Positions 16,097 through 27,876 are shown, counted from the first letter of the stretch. The stretch: 42,869 nt of DNA from Rhodocyclaceae bacterium (GCA_029982755.1 JARRBR010000008.1:1-42869), one strand, 5' to 3'. The notes: generated from the sequence alone by a model not told the origin. Numbers and translations are program-made.

Positions 16097-16582
16097 ATGG
16101 CAGGCATCAAGTCTTCCCGTGCGGTGGGTGAATCCGGTGTGGTGTATGGCATTCGCGGCGGGTCCGCCGATGCGGGCGGTGCCAGCGTAGAGCGCTACCT
16201 GCACGCGGCCACCGCGCTCGAGCGCGACCGCATGGTGCGCGAGGGCTTCGAGACCGGCTCGGTCGATGCCTTCGCCCATCGTTTCGGCCGCAGCGGACGC
16301 AGCCTCGCGCAGCTGCTCGGCGTGGCGCCGGCGACCTACGACCGTCGCGTGCGCGAGGGCAAGCCCCTGTCGCAGGACGACTCCGACCGCCTCGCGCGCC
16401 TGATCGAGGTCGAACGTGCGGCAACGCATGTATTCGGTGACGAGGGCGCGGCCCGCGAATGGCTGGCGACGCCCGTGCCGGTGCTCGGCGGGGCAATCCC
16501 GATCGAACTGCTGGCGACCACGCCCGGCCACCAGGCGGTGGTCAACGCCCTGCGCCGCATCATGGCCGGTACGGTCGCCTGA
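16097..16582 (+). CDS. Xre/MbcA/ParS-family antitoxin (DUF2384)
   Basis: This 161-residue protein is the antitoxin of a RES-Xre type II toxin-antitoxin pair. The N-terminal half is a helix-turn-helix-like domain (including FGRSGRSLAQLLGVAPATYDRR). The C-terminal half has the DUF2384 pattern: SQDDSDRLARLIEVE, HVFGDEGAAREWLATP, VLGGAIPIELLATTPG, then VVNALRRIMAG. The ATG at 16097 is preferred because AGGTGAG lies about 4-10 bases upstream; a GTG at 16079 in the same frame is possible but overlaps the operator repeat. Its TGA overlaps the toxin ATG by one base. It probably binds the inverted repeat at 16067-16086 to repress its own promoter. Family knowledge says it blocks the active site of the RES toxin. 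Confidence 0.9.
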   Translation: MAGIKSSRAVGESGVVYGIRGGSADAGGASVERYLHAATALERDRMVREGFETGSVDAFAHRFGRSGRSLAQLLGVAPATYDRRVREGKPLSQDDSDRLARLIEVERAATHVFGDEGAAREWLATPVPVLGGAIPIELLATTPGHQAVVNALRRIMAGTVA

Positions 16583-17094
16583 TGGCCGTGCGCACGGCCA
16601 CGCTGTGGCGGCTCGCGCAGGACTGGATCGATCTGGAAACGGGCGCCGTGTTGTGCGCCGCCGAGGATTTCCCCTGTGCGGGCAACGGCGCGGCCGCCGT
16701 TGGCGGGCGGTGGACGAGCGTCGGCAAGGCGGTGATCCATCTCGCCGACAGCCTCGCGCTGGCGCAACTCGAGAAGCGCGTACACACGCCGCTGCGCCCC
16801 CCGCGCGGGATGGTCGCGGTCGAGGTCACGCTGCCCGCTGCCGTGCTCGCTGCGGCCGGGACCATCGAGCCCCCCGAGGGATGGGATGCGGACAATGTGG
16901 ACTGGTCTGTGGGCCGGGCACCCTCGCAGCGCATCGGTGACGACTGGCTGACGCGCGGGGCGTCCCTGTTGCTGCGCGTGCCCTCGGTCGTGGTGCCGGT
17001 GGGGTGGAACTACCTGATGAATCCTGCGCACGCCGACGCGCGCAGGGTCGCCACCCGGCGCGTCGAGTATCGGCCCGATCCGCGTCTGTGGTGA
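16582..17094 (+). CDS. RES-domain toxin (NAD+-degrading family)
   Basis: This 170-residue RES-domain protein is encoded in the classic order after its Xre antitoxin, with start and stop overlapping (TGATG). Conserved features are WRLA near the N-terminus, GGRWTSVGKAVIHLADSLAL followed by AQLEKRV, and LLRVPSVVVPVGWNYLMNP followed by AHADARRV. Characterised members (MbcT, ParT and related RES toxins) consume NAD+ or ADP-ribosylate a target, stopping growth when free of antitoxin. The key Arg and Glu of the RES fold appear to be present, so the toxin looks intact. Ninety bases separate it from the ygiQ-type gene, which has its own -10 element. Confidence 0.9.
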   Translation: MAVRTATLWRLAQDWIDLETGAVLCAAEDFPCAGNGAAAVGGRWTSVGKAVIHLADSLALAQLEKRVHTPLRPPRGMVAVEVTLPAAVLAAAGTIEPPEGWDADNVDWSVGRAPSQRIGDDWLTRGASLLLRVPSVVVPVGWNYLMNPAHADARRVATRRVEYRPDPRLW

Positions 17095-17168
17095 AGGCGG
17101 GCGCACCGCGGCGGGAATGTCCGCGGTCGCCCCCTGTCGAAGTTGGCAATCCGGCTCGCCCCGGCCGA

Positions 17169-17181
17169 TACAATGGCGCCC
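17169..17181 (+). promoter_or_regulatory. Probable -10 box and start region of the YgiQ-type gene
   Basis: TACAATGGCGCCC places a good -10 (TACAAT, 17169-17174) only 10 bases upstream of the ATG at 17185. A weak TTGGCA lies at 17143-17148 with a long 20-base spacer. The predicted mRNA leader would be only about three to five bases, a nearly leaderless transcript. The same TACAAT also overlaps the alternative ATG at 17173, which argues against that start. Confidence 0.5.
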
Positions 17182-17184
17182 ATC

Positions 17185-19430
<2,246 letters not shown>

Positions 19431-19434
<4 letters not shown>

Positions 19435-21398
19435 CGCGGGCTTCCGCCGTTGGTCTCGAGCCGGTTGCGGCCCGCGGCCTTGGCCCGATACATCGCCGCA
19501 TCGGCGCGCCGCAGCAGGTCCTCGGCGCGCTCGTCCTCGCTGCCGAAGCAGGCCACGCCGATGCTCGGGGTGTTGCGGTGGTGTTCGCCGGCGATCAGGA
19601 AGGGCTCGTTGAGCGCGGCCAGGATCTTCTCGCCGATCGCGGCGCCCTTCTCGCAGGCCTCCTCCCCGGTTTCGCCCAGATCCTCCAGCATCACGACGAA
19701 CTCGTCGCCACCCAGGCGGGCGACGGTGTCGCCCTCGCGCATGCTCTGCCGCAGCCGCTGCGCGACTTCGCACAGCAACTTGTCGCCGGCCTCGTGGCCG
19801 TAGCTGTCGTTGATCGACTTGAAGTGGTCGAGGTCGATGAAGAGCAGCGCGCCATGGCGGCCGTGCCGGCGGCTGTTCGCCACGCCCTGGCGCAGGCGGT
19901 CGAGCAGGAAGCGGCGGTTGGGCAGATGGGTGAGGGTGTCCACGAAGGCCAGGTTGCGGATCGCTTCCTCGGCCTCCTTGCGCTCGGTGATTTCGATGAT
20001 GACGCCGTCCAGCCACAGCGGCTTGCCGTAGCGGTCGACATAGACCCGGCCGCGCTCGCTGACCCAATGCGTCTGGCCGTTGCGCGCGCGCATCCGGTAT
20101 TCCACCTCGTAGCTGGTGTGCCGCTCCAGCGCCGTCCGGATGGCGTCCTCGATGGCCGTGAAGTCCTCGCGGAGGATGAAGTCGCCGAACGCCACCCGGG
20201 CCGACATGAACTCTTCCGGCGTCGCGCCGGTGAGGGCTTCGATACCCTGGCTGATGTGGATCACCGCCCACGGCGCGTCGATCTGGCTGCGGAACACCAC
20301 GCCGGGGACGTTCTCGACCAGGGTGCGGAACTCGTCGCGGCTGTGCGCCAGGCTCGCCGCGATGGCCTGCAGGCGGCGGCGATGGCGCGCGCCGGCCTGG
20401 GTGAAGCCGAACAGCATCAGGCTCAGCGCACCCCCGCCGGCCAGGATCAGGACCGGTTCCGTGCTCGCCTGGCTGGCTTCGAACTCGGGCGTGCTGCTGA
20501 AGCGCGCCACCCAGGGCCTGCCGGCGACCTCGATGCAGTGGGTGACCACGAAGCGTGCGGCGCCGTTGCGTCGAGCCGAGGCGAACAGCAGCCCGGCGTC
20601 GGCGATCTCGCTGTCGAAGAGCTCGATGTCGATCCCGCGGGGGCCGCCGGCGAAGATGCGCTCCATGGTGTCGTGGGCACGGAAGGGGCTGTAGACGAAG
20701 CCGCGCAGCGTCGCACGGCGTTCATCGATGGTCGCGGGCTCGGCGGCGCGCTGGTAGATGGGTAGATAGATCAGAAAGCCGGGCTGCACATCGCTGCCAT
20801 ACTCCTGGACCAGCACCAGTTTCGCGGTCAGCGCGGGCCGGCCGCTGTCGCGCGCACGCTCCATCGCCTCGCGTCGCACCGGCTCCGCGTACATGTCGTA
20901 ACCGAAGGCGCGCTGGTTGCGGTCGTCGAAGGGCTCGAGGTACACCACGCCGCTGTAGGGGTCGCGCACGCCCTCGGGATGAATGCGGTAGTCCGGAAAG
21001 CCCTCGGCACGGACTGCGGCGACATGCGCCTCGAGGCGCCCGGCAGGCACGATCTCGGTGAAGCCTGCGCCGAGCACGCCCGGCAGGGCCTCCTCGAGAT
21101 CGAGCGCGGCGACGTAGGCCTTCCATTCCGCGCGGCTGACGTGGTCGCTCGCCGCGAAGAGTGCGGCGGCGCCGCGCAGCACCTGCTCGTGCGCCTGCAT
21201 GCGCGAGACGAGGAGGTCGCGGGTCGCTCCGGCGAGGTGGGTGAAGCGGTCGCGGGCACGTTCCGTGACATGCCGGTCGAGGTACTGCCAGAGCGCGAGC
21301 GTCACCCCCAGGCTGATGGCGAGGATCAGCCAGGCAGCGGTTCCGCGGCGGGGCAAGCCGCGGAGGCGACCGGACGGGGATTGCGACTGCGCCAGCAT
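19431..21398 (-). CDS. CHASE-PAS-GGDEF diguanylate cyclase (membrane sensor)
   Basis: This 655-residue inner-membrane sensor makes cyclic di-GMP. The order is: transmembrane helix about 21-40; periplasmic CHASE domain about 75-295 ([50 protein letters not shown]); second transmembrane helix about 315-333; PAS domain with PAC-like end about 352-475 ([20 protein letters not shown]); then GGDEF. The active-site loop is intact (GGDEF 563-567). The RxxD inhibitory site is kept (R554-E-G-D557, five residues before GGDEF), so product inhibition is expected. No EAL domain is present. The ligand of the CHASE domain is unknown. It is convergent with the YgiQ-type gene and divergent from lolC. Confidence 0.95.
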
Positions 21399-21574
21399 GG
21401 ATCCCGTTGATGATGACGTGATCGGAACAGCAGTCTTTCATGAATTTCAAGCGACCGCCAGTGATGACCATGGCGTCGGGTGGCGACGCCCCCGGAGCAT
21501 CGGCTTCGTGGCCGCATCCGCCCACGATTTACATTCACATGCGCTTTGGTGTCGCCTGCCGGCGCGTCCCCGGG

Positions 21575-21587
21575 CACAATGCCGCCC
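21575..21587 (+). promoter_or_regulatory. Possible lolC -10 box
   Basis: CACAATGCCGCCC lies 37 bases upstream of the lolC ATG and has the same layout as the elements before the YgiQ-type gene, orn and dusC. No convincing -35 is visible at the usual spacing. A run of eight A residues (21594-21601) follows in the leader. Confidence 0.4.
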
Positions 21588-21623
21588 TTGTCGAAAAAAA
21601 AGAACTCGGGACGGCCGGTGTCG

Positions 21624-22880
21624 ATGCCTTACGAATTTCTCGTCGGTCTGCGCTACACGCGCTCGCGCAAGCGGGCGCAAGGGCGCAACCGCTTCATCTC
21701 CTTCATCTCCCTGGTGTCGATGTTCGGCATCGCGCTCGGCGTGGCCGCGCTGATCGTCGTGCTGTCGGTCATGAACGGCTTCCAGGAGGAGCTGCGCACC
21801 CGCATCCTTGGCGTGGCCTCACACGTGCAGGTGCAGAGCGTCGACGGCGGGCTGCTCGCCTGGCAGCAGGTCGCCGACGAATCGCTGCGCCATCCCTCGG
21901 TGCAGGCGGCGGCGCCCTACGTGCAGGAACAGGGCATGCTGTCCTTCGACCAGGGCGTGCGCGGCACCATCGTGCGCGGCGTGATCCCCGCCGAGGAAGA
22001 CAAGGTCGCCGACTTCGGCCGTTACATGAAGGCAGGCGACTTCGCCGCGCTCGAGGCCGGGCGCTTCGGCATCGTGCTCGGCCGCGACCTCGCCGCCGCG
22101 CTGCGCGTGCAGATGGGCGACAAGGTGACGCTGATCGCGCCCCAGGGCCTGGTCACGCCGGCGGCGGTGCTGCCGCGGGTCAAGCAGTTCGAGGTCGTGG
22201 GCATCTTCGAGGCCGGCATGTACGAGTACGACTCGAGTCTGGCGCTGGTGCACGTCGCCGATGCGCAGGCGCTGTACCGGCTGGGCGATGCGGTGAGCGG
22301 TGTGCGCCTCAAGCTCGACGACCTGTTCGCCGCGCCGCGGGTGGCGCGCGAACTGGCGATGAGCATCAGCGAGCCCGGGCTGGTGGTGGCTGACTGGACG
22401 CGCAGCCACGCCAACTTCTTCCGCGCGGTGGCGCTGGAGAAGACGATGATGACCCTCATCCTGTTCCTGATCGTCGCGGTGGCGGCCTTCAACATCGTGT
22501 CCACGCTGGTGATGGCGGTGCAGGAGAAGTACGCGGACATCGCCATCCTGCGCACCCTGGGCGCGAGCCCGGCCTCGATCATGGGCATCTTCGTGCTGCA
22601 GGGCTCGATCATCGGCCTGGTCGGCCTCGCCGCGGGGGTGATCGGCGGGCTGGCGATCGCCAACAACCTCGACGTGGTGATTCCCGCGCTCGAGACCCTG
22701 ACCGGCGCCACGCTGTGGAACAAGGAAATCTATTACATCAACGAACTGCCCTCGAAGGTGCTGCCGGCCGACGTGACCTCGATCGTGTCGGTGTCCTTCG
22801 TGCTGACCCTGCTTGCCGCGCTGTATCCGAGCTGGCGCGCGTCGCGGGTGAACCCGGCGGAGGCCCTGCGCTATGAGTGA
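21624..22880 (+). CDS. lolC: Lipoprotein-releasing ABC transporter permease (LolC/E family)
   Basis: This 418-residue inner-membrane permease extracts outer-membrane lipoproteins from the inner membrane for handover to LolA. It has an N-terminal transmembrane helix ([20 protein letters not shown], about 24-43), a large periplasmic MacB-PCD-like domain, and three C-terminal FtsX-type helices (from about 275, [20 protein letters not shown]). The conserved loop [19 protein letters not shown] contacts the ATPase. The start is the ATG at 21624 ([15 protein letters not shown]); the frame is open further upstream without family similarity. The stop overlaps the lolD start by 8 bases. No second permease gene (lolE) is next to it, so it may act as a homodimer, as reported for single-permease LolF systems. 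That is inference. Confidence 0.93.
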   Translation: MPYEFLVGLRYTRSRKRAQGRNRFISFISLVSMFGIALGVAALIVVLSVMNGFQEELRTRILGVASHVQVQSVDGGLLAWQQVADESLRHPSVQAAAPYVQEQGMLSFDQGVRGTIVRGVIPAEEDKVADFGRYMKAGDFAALEAGRFGIVLGRDLAAALRVQMGDKVTLIAPQGLVTPAAVLPRVKQFEVVGIFEAGMYEYDSSLALVHVADAQALYRLGDAVSGVRLKLDDLFAAPRVARELAMSISEPGLVVADWTRSHANFFRAVALEKTMMTLILFLIVAVAAFNIVSTLVMAVQEKYADIAILRTLGASPASIMGIFVLQGSIIGLVGLAAGVIGGLAIANNLDVVIPALETLTGATLWNKEIYYINELPSKVLPADVTSIVSVSFVLTLLAALYPSWRASRVNPAEALRYE

Positions 22881-23580
22881 CCGCACTTCCTTCCCGGCCG
22901 CCGCGGTGGCGCAGCCGGTGGTGGCCTGCGACGGGCTGAGCAAGCATTTCCGCGAGGGCGCCGAGGCGGTGCGGGTGCTGGACGGCGTGAGCCTGAGCGT
23001 CGCGCGCGGCGAACGCATCGCCATCGTCGGCGCCTCCGGCTCGGGCAAGAGCACGCTGATGCACCTGCTCGGCGGTCTCGACGTGCCCAGCGCCGGTAGC
23101 GTGCGCCTGATGGGGCAGGACTTCTCCGGGCTGTCGGAAACCGCGCGCGGGCGGCTGCGCAACGAGTCGCTTGGCTTCGTGTACCAGTTCCACCACCTGC
23201 TGCCGGAGTTCAGCGCGCTGGAGAACGTCGCCATGCCCTTGTACATCCGCCGCGTCCCGCGCGCCGAGGCGGACGAACGCGCGGCGCAGATGCTGGGCGA
23301 GGTCGGGCTGTCGCACCGCCTCGACCATGCGCCGGGCGAGCTGTCGGGCGGGGAGCGCCAGCGCGCGGCGATCGCGCGTGCGCTGGTGACCCAGCCGGCC
23401 TGCGTGCTGGCCGACGAGCCCACCGGCAACCTCGATCGCCGCACCGCCGGGGCGGTGTTCGACCTGATGCTGTCGCTCAACGAGCGCCTGGCGACCAGCT
23501 TCGTCATCGTCACCCACGACGAGACGCTCGCGGCCAGAGCGCAGCGCACGCTGCGCCTGTGCGACGGCCGGCTGTCCTGA
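22873..23580 (+). CDS. lolD: Lipoprotein-releasing ABC transporter ATPase
   Basis: This 235-residue ABC ATPase powers LolC-type lipoprotein release. Walker A is GASGSGKST (53-61), followed by the family-typical [19 protein letters not shown], the signature LSGGERQR, Walker [13 protein letters not shown] and the switch histidine in [17 protein letters not shown] distinguishes LolD from general MacB-like ATPases. It overlaps lolC by 8 bases (ATGAGTGA), giving translational coupling. The next gene is convergent. Confidence 0.95.
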   Translation: MSDRTSFPAAAVAQPVVACDGLSKHFREGAEAVRVLDGVSLSVARGERIAIVGASGSGKSTLMHLLGGLDVPSAGSVRLMGQDFSGLSETARGRLRNESLGFVYQFHHLLPEFSALENVAMPLYIRRVPRAEADERAAQMLGEVGLSHRLDHAPGELSGGERQRAAIARALVTQPACVLADEPTGNLDRRTAGAVFDLMLSLNERLATSFVIVTHDETLAARAQRTLRLCDGRLS

Positions 23581-23637
23581 AGACGTAGCCCGCTAGAGCC
23601 GCTCCGGCGCGGCCGATGCTCCGCGGGGGGGCGATGC

Positions 23638-24174
23638 TCACCGCCTGAGCGCGCGCCGCCGCCACTGGCGGATCAGCCACAGCCGCCATCCCCAGCGCAC
23701 CGCCAGGTAGGACAGCATCGACAGGCTGGCGGCGAGCACGATCAGCCCGACGAAGAGCGGCTTGCCCAGCGAGGACGCCCAGCCGGCGAGGTCTGCGATC
23801 CACACTGCCGGATTCATGCCCACCAGGTCCGGCGGCGGGGTGAAGTCGAAGTCCCCGTTCCCCAGGATCACGCTGCCGATGCCGAAGGCGAGCACGTACA
23901 GCGGCACGATCGTCAGCGGATTGCTGTAAAGCGTGGTGATCAGCGCCAGGGGCAGGTTCACCCGGAACAGCACGCAGCAGATCGCCGCGCCCATCATCTG
24001 CAGCGGCCCGGGGATCAGCCCGCAGAACATGCCTACCGCGACCGCGCCTGCCGCCGAATGCCGGTTCAGATGCCACAGCCGCGGATGCAGCAGCGTGGAC
24101 GCGAACGGTCGCAGCCAGCGATTCGAGCTGACTGATTCGTGGTCGGGAAGAAACCGCTTGAGTGTCTTGCGCAT
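23638..24174 (-). CDS. DUF2062 membrane protein
   Basis: This 178-residue protein belongs to the DUF2062 family of small inner-membrane proteins. A basic N-terminus (MRKTLKRFLPDHESV) is followed by the conserved HSAAGAVAVGMFCGLIPGPL and the hydrophobic segment VNLPLALITTLYSNPLTIVP, which carries the family's asparagine-proline element. A third hydrophobic segment lies near 137-160, and the tail is basic. Function is unknown. It is convergent with lolD and divergent from comEC. A TAGACT element on the minus strand lies about 20 bases upstream of the ATG. Confidence 0.85.
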   Translation of the reverse strand: MRKTLKRFLPDHESVSSNRWLRPFASTLLHPRLWHLNRHSAAGAVAVGMFCGLIPGPLQMMGAAICCVLFRVNLPLALITTLYSNPLTIVPLYVLAFGIGSVILGNGDFDFTPPPDLVGMNPAVWIADLAGWASSLGKPLFVGLIVLAASLSMLSYLAVRWGWRLWLIRQWRRRALRR

Positions 24175-24192
24175 GATGGGTCGGGCCGGCGA

Positions 24193-24199
24193 AGTCTAG
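24193..24199 (-). promoter_or_regulatory. Possible -10 box (CTAGACT) for the DUF2062 gene
   Basis: The minus strand reads CTAGACT 19-25 bases before the DUF2062 start. No good -35 is visible. It is identical to the elements before the RpfE-like gene and the alpha/beta hydrolase gene. Confidence 0.35.
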
Positions 24200-24399
24200 C
24201 AGCTGCATGCGGGCGCGCAGCCAGCGTCAGATGCGGCAGGCCGGTCCGGGTTCGCGGCGGGCGTGTTGCCGTTTGTGTCGGTGCCGCGCCATCGTTGGCG
24301 GCGGCGAGCAGGCGGGCAGGGTGCGGATCGGGACGGGTGCATGTTCAGCGTGCCGCCGGCACTGGCTTAACGGTAATCCAATTGGCATCATGGAATGCC

Positions 24400-26781
24400 A
24401 TGAGGATTAATGCGCTCGCCTTCCTGATCGGTGTCTGCCTGGTGCAGACGCGTGCGGCCGTCGACGGCTGGGCTGTCGCCGGCGCGGTGGCGCTGGTCAT
24501 GGCGGTCATGCTGCGCATCGCGCTGGCCCGCGGGCTGGCGCGCCAGCCGACGCTGCGCCGGCTGGCGCAGATCGCGCTCGGCGCAGCGATCGCGCTTGCG
24601 GCCGCAGTGGCGTGGTCCGCCTGGCGGGCGGAGCTGCGGCTCGCCGACGAGCTGCGCGGGGATCTGGAAGGTGTGGATGTGGTGGTGAACGGGCGGATCG
24701 CCGGCCTGCCGCAGGCGCTCGATCAGGGCTGGCGCTTCGACTTCGAGCCCGATGCCGGCCAGGACGGCGTGCCGCAGCGGGTGCTGCTGAGCTGGCGCCA
24801 GGAGGGCGCGGAAGAGGGCGTGCTGCCGGCGATGCCGCAGCCCGGCGAGCGCTGGTCCTTTGCGGTGCGGCTGCGGCGTCCGCACGGCTTCGTCAATCCG
24901 GGGGGATTCGATTACGAGGCCTGGCTGCTCGAGCGCGGCATCCGCGCCACCGGCCATGTGCGCAAGCACGCAGTCCGCCTCGAGGGCGGGGCCGGCTGCT
25001 GGATGCAGCGCGTGCATCGCGTCCGCGCCGCGGTGCGCGAGCGCCTGCTCGCGGCCATGCCGGGGAGCGAATACGGCGGACTGATGGTCGCGCTTGCGGT
25101 GGGTGACCAGGGCGGCATCCCGACTGGGGACTGGGAGGTGTTCCGCCGCACCGGCGTTGCCCATGTGATCTCCATCTCGGGCCTGCACATCGCGCTGGTC
25201 GGCCTGTTCTGCGGTGGCGCAGTGGCCTTGCTGTGGCGCCGGGTGCCGGCGCTCGCGCTGCGCATGCCGGCCCAGAAGGCGGGTGCGCTCGCCGCGCTGG
25301 CCGGGGCGAGCGCGTATGCGCTGCTGGCGGGGCTCGGCATCCCGGTGCTGCGCGCATGGCTGATGCTCGCGGTGGCGGTCTGGGTGCTGTTCAGCGGACG
25401 TGCGGTCGCCCCCTCGCGCGTGCTCGCGATCGCGCTGCTGGTCGTGCTCGTGGCCGATCCGTGGGCGGTCCTGTCGCCGGGGTTCTGGCTGTCCTTCGGC
25501 GCGGTGGCGATCATCCTCGCCAGCGTCGGCGGCCGCACGCGCGCGCGGACGGGCTGGCGCGGGGCGGTCCGTGTCCAGCTCGCGATCAGCGTCGCGCTGA
25601 TCCCGCTGCTGCTGGCGCAGTTCCAGTCCTTTCCGCTGCTGTCGCCGCTTGCGAACCTGGTGGCGATTCCGCTCGTGAGCTTCGTGATCACGCCGCTGGT
25701 GCTGCTGTCGCTGCCGTGGCCGACGGCCTTGCTGCTCACGCCCGCGGCATTCGCCGCGCGGCTGATGATGGACTTCCTGCACTGGCTCGCGGCGTGGGAG
25801 CTGGCGCTGTGGGAACAGGCGCCGCCGCCGTCCTGGCTGCTGGCCTGCGGACTGGTCGCGGTCGCCGTGCTGCTGTTGCCGCGCGCCACGCCGGGCCGGC
25901 TCGCGGCCCCCGCGCTGCTGGGTGGATTGCTCGCCTGGCAGCCCGCGCGGCCGGCGGAGGGCGGCTTCGAGGTGCAGGTGCTGGACGTCGGCCAGGGGCT
26001 GGCCGTGCATGTGCGCACGCGGACCCACGACCTGCTGTTCGATGCCGGGCCGCCTTACGGCAGCGCGGCCGACGCCGGCAGCCGCGTGATCCTGCCCTAC
26101 CTGCGTACGGCGGGCACGCGTTCGATCGACCGCCTGGTCCTGTCGCACGGTGACGCCGATCACGTCGGCGGCGCGGCCAGCGTGATCGGCGCGATGCCGG
26201 TGGGCGAGGTGCTGGCCGGGCAGCCCGCCTCAGCGGTGGGAATCGCGCTCGCCGGGGAAAAGGAAGAACGCACGCCGGCGGTGCGCAGCTGCGCGCAGAT
26301 CCCGCCGTGGACCTGGGATGGCGTGCGCTTCGAGATCCTGCACCCGCTTGCCGGACAGTCCGCCGGTCGTAGGCACGACAACGACGCCTCCTGCGTGCTC
26401 CAGGTCGCGGGGCCGGCGGGTGCGTTGCTGCTCACCGGCGACATCGGCATGGCGGCGGAGGCGGCGCTGCTCGCGCGCGTGACGACCGATGCGCTGCGCA
26501 GCGAGGTCGTGGTCAGCGCCCACCACGGCAGCCGCTCCTCGTCCTCGGCCGCCTTCGTCGATGCGACCCTGCCGGCGCACGTCGTGCATTCGGCCGGTCA
26601 CCGCAACGCCTTCGGCCACCCGCATCCTCAGGTGTGGGCGCGCTGGGCCGGGGCCGGCGCACGCAACTGGCGGACCGATGCCCAGGGCGCGATCGGCATG
26701 GTGTTCGCGGCCGATGCAGACGTCGGTGTGGAGGTGTTCGCCGCCCGCGAACGATCGCCGCGCTACTGGCACGGACGTTGA
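24400..26781 (+). CDS. comEC: DNA internalization channel/metallo-hydrolase protein ComEC/Rec2
   Basis: This 793-residue multi-pass inner-membrane protein takes single-stranded DNA through the inner membrane in natural transformation. It has N-terminal transmembrane helices (residues 1-80), a ComEC OB-fold region (GFVNPGGFDYEAWLLERGI) and the Competence domain with its hallmark HVISISGLHIALVGLF and several helices. A C-terminal metallo-beta-lactamase-like domain has the metal motif HGDADH (583-588) and VSAHHGSRSSS. All metal-binding histidines I can see are intact. The ATG at 24400 starts MRINALAFLIGVCLVQT, a good membrane start, but no Shine-Dalgarno precedes it and a small hairpin covers the start. 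A TTG at 24382 in the same frame is possible. No other competence genes are in this window. Confidence 0.94.
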   Translation: MRINALAFLIGVCLVQTRAAVDGWAVAGAVALVMAVMLRIALARGLARQPTLRRLAQIALGAAIALAAAVAWSAWRAELRLADELRGDLEGVDVVVNGRIAGLPQALDQGWRFDFEPDAGQDGVPQRVLLSWRQEGAEEGVLPAMPQPGERWSFAVRLRRPHGFVNPGGFDYEAWLLERGIRATGHVRKHAVRLEGGAGCWMQRVHRVRAAVRERLLAAMPGSEYGGLMVALAVGDQGGIPTGDWEVFRRTGVAHVISISGLHIALVGLFCGGAVALLWRRVPALALRMPAQKAGALAALAGASAYALLAGLGIPVLRAWLMLAVAVWVLFSGRAVAPSRVLAIALLVVLVADPWAVLSPGFWLSFGAVAIILASVGGRTRARTGWRGAVRVQLAISVALIPLLLAQFQSFPLLSPLANLVAIPLVSFVITPLVLLSLPWPTALLLTPAAFAARLMMDFLHWLAAWELALWEQAPPPSWLLACGLVAVAVLLLPRATPGRLAAPALLGGLLAWQPARPAEGGFEVQVLDVGQGLAVHVRTRTHDLLFDAGPPYGSAADAGSRVILPYLRTAGTRSIDRLVLSHGDADHVGGAASVIGAMPVGEVLAGQPASAVGIALAGEKEERTPAVRSCAQIPPWTWDGVRFEILHPLAGQSAGRRHDNDASCVLQVAGPAGALLLTGDIGMAAEAALLARVTTDALRSEVVVSAHHGSRSSSSAAFVDATLPAHVVHSAGHRNAFGHPHPQVWARWAGAGARNWRTDAQGAIGMVFAADADVGVEVFAARERSPRYWHGR

Positions 26782-26889
26782 CCAGGCCGGCGCCGATCGC
26801 GGACCTGAACGACGGGTCGTGCTCGACCGAGGCGCCTGCGATCGCCCTGCAGCCGGCCGCGGCGCGCGCACCGCATCCGCCGCTTCACG

Positions 26890-26896
26890 CTAGACT
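26890..26896 (+). promoter_or_regulatory. Possible -10 box (CTAGACT) for the alpha/beta hydrolase gene
   Basis: CTAGACT lies 41-48 bases upstream of the ATG at 26938. No clear -35 is visible. It is the third copy of this element in the window directly upstream of a gene. Confidence 0.35.
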
Positions 26897-26937
26897 GCGA
26901 GACCGCTCATGCTTCCTCGCCGCAAGGTCCGCAAACC

Positions 26938-27876
26938 ATGTCGCAAGAATCCACCTCGCAGCAGCCCGCCCTGCAACGAACCACGCCGTCATCGCCGGGG
27001 GTGTCCGCGCCGGCCTTGCAGATGCGCCAGCGCACAGTGCAATGCATGGGCCCCCACGGCCTGCATCGCATGGCCTACACGGAATGGGGCGATCCCGCGA
27101 ATCCGCGGGTGCTGGTCTGCGTTCACGGCCTGACCCGCAACGGGCGCGACTTCGACCACCTCGCGCGCGCGCTGGCCGACCGGTACCGCGTGGTCTGTCC
27201 GGACGTGGTCGGCCGCGGTCGCAGCGACTGGCTGCAGGTGAAGGCGGACTACGGCTTCCCGGTCTATGTGAACGACATGGTCACGCTGATCGCGCGCCTC
27301 GATGTCGACGAGGTGCACTGGGTCGGCACCTCGATGGGCGGCATCATCGGCATGTTGCTGGCGAGCCAGCCGCACAGCCCGATCACCCGCCTGGTGCTTA
27401 ACGACGTCGGACCGGTCATCACCGCGACATCGCTGCAGCGCATCGCGCAGTACGTCGGGCGGGCGCCGCTGTTTCCGACGATGGAGGCCGCGGAAGCCTG
27501 GATCCGCGAGGTCGGTGCGCCCTTCGGCGCGCTCACCGACGCCCAGTGGCGTCATCTCACCGTGCATTCGGTACGCGCGCTCGATGGCGGGCAGGGCGGA
27601 TTCGCGATGGTCTACGACCCCGGGCTCGGCGATGCCTTCCGCGCGGCGCAGATCCTGGAGGACATCGACCTGTGGCCGGTGTTCGAGGCGGTCCGCTGTC
27701 CCACGCTGGCGCTGCGCGGAGCCGAGTCGGATCTGCTGGAACGGGCCACCTTCGCCGCGATGGCGACCCGCGGGCCGTGCGCACGGACGGTGGAGATTGC
27801 CGGCGTGGGCCACGCGCCGATGCTGATGGATCCGGCGCAGATCGCCGTGGTGCGCGACTTCCTGCTTGAGGCTTGA
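26938..27876 (+). CDS. Alpha/beta-fold hydrolase
   Basis: This 312-residue protein has the alpha/beta hydrolase pattern. The oxyanion region is CVHGLTRNGRDF, the nucleophile elbow GTSMGG carries Ser132, a late acidic residue lies in LRGAESDLL, and the catalytic histidine is His292 in VGHAPMLMDP. Residues 1-35 are Ser/Thr/Pro-rich and probably disordered; a later start is possible. The substrate is unknown. It lies between comEC (156 bases upstream) and the convergent rsgA, and seems to be a single-gene unit. Confidence 0.88.
   Translation: MSQESTSQQPALQRTTPSSPGVSAPALQMRQRTVQCMGPHGLHRMAYTEWGDPANPRVLVCVHGLTRNGRDFDHLARALADRYRVVCPDVVGRGRSDWLQVKADYGFPVYVNDMVTLIARLDVDEVHWVGTSMGGIIGMLLASQPHSPITRLVLNDVGPVITATSLQRIAQYVGRAPLFPTMEAAEAWIREVGAPFGALTDAQWRHLTVHSVRALDGGQGGFAMVYDPGLGDAFRAAQILEDIDLWPVFEAVRCPTLALRGAESDLLERATFAAMATRGPCARTVEIAGVGHAPMLMDPAQIAVVRDFLLEA

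Noticed and set aside
17143-17184. A TTG or ATG start further upstream for the YgiQ-type protein
   Set aside because: The TACAAT element at 17169-17174 lies over it, and the extra residues have no family similarity.
23581-23637. A terminator between the convergent lolD and DUF2062 genes
   Set aside because: There is GC-rich potential for pairing (GCCGC and GCGGC) but no T-run on either strand.
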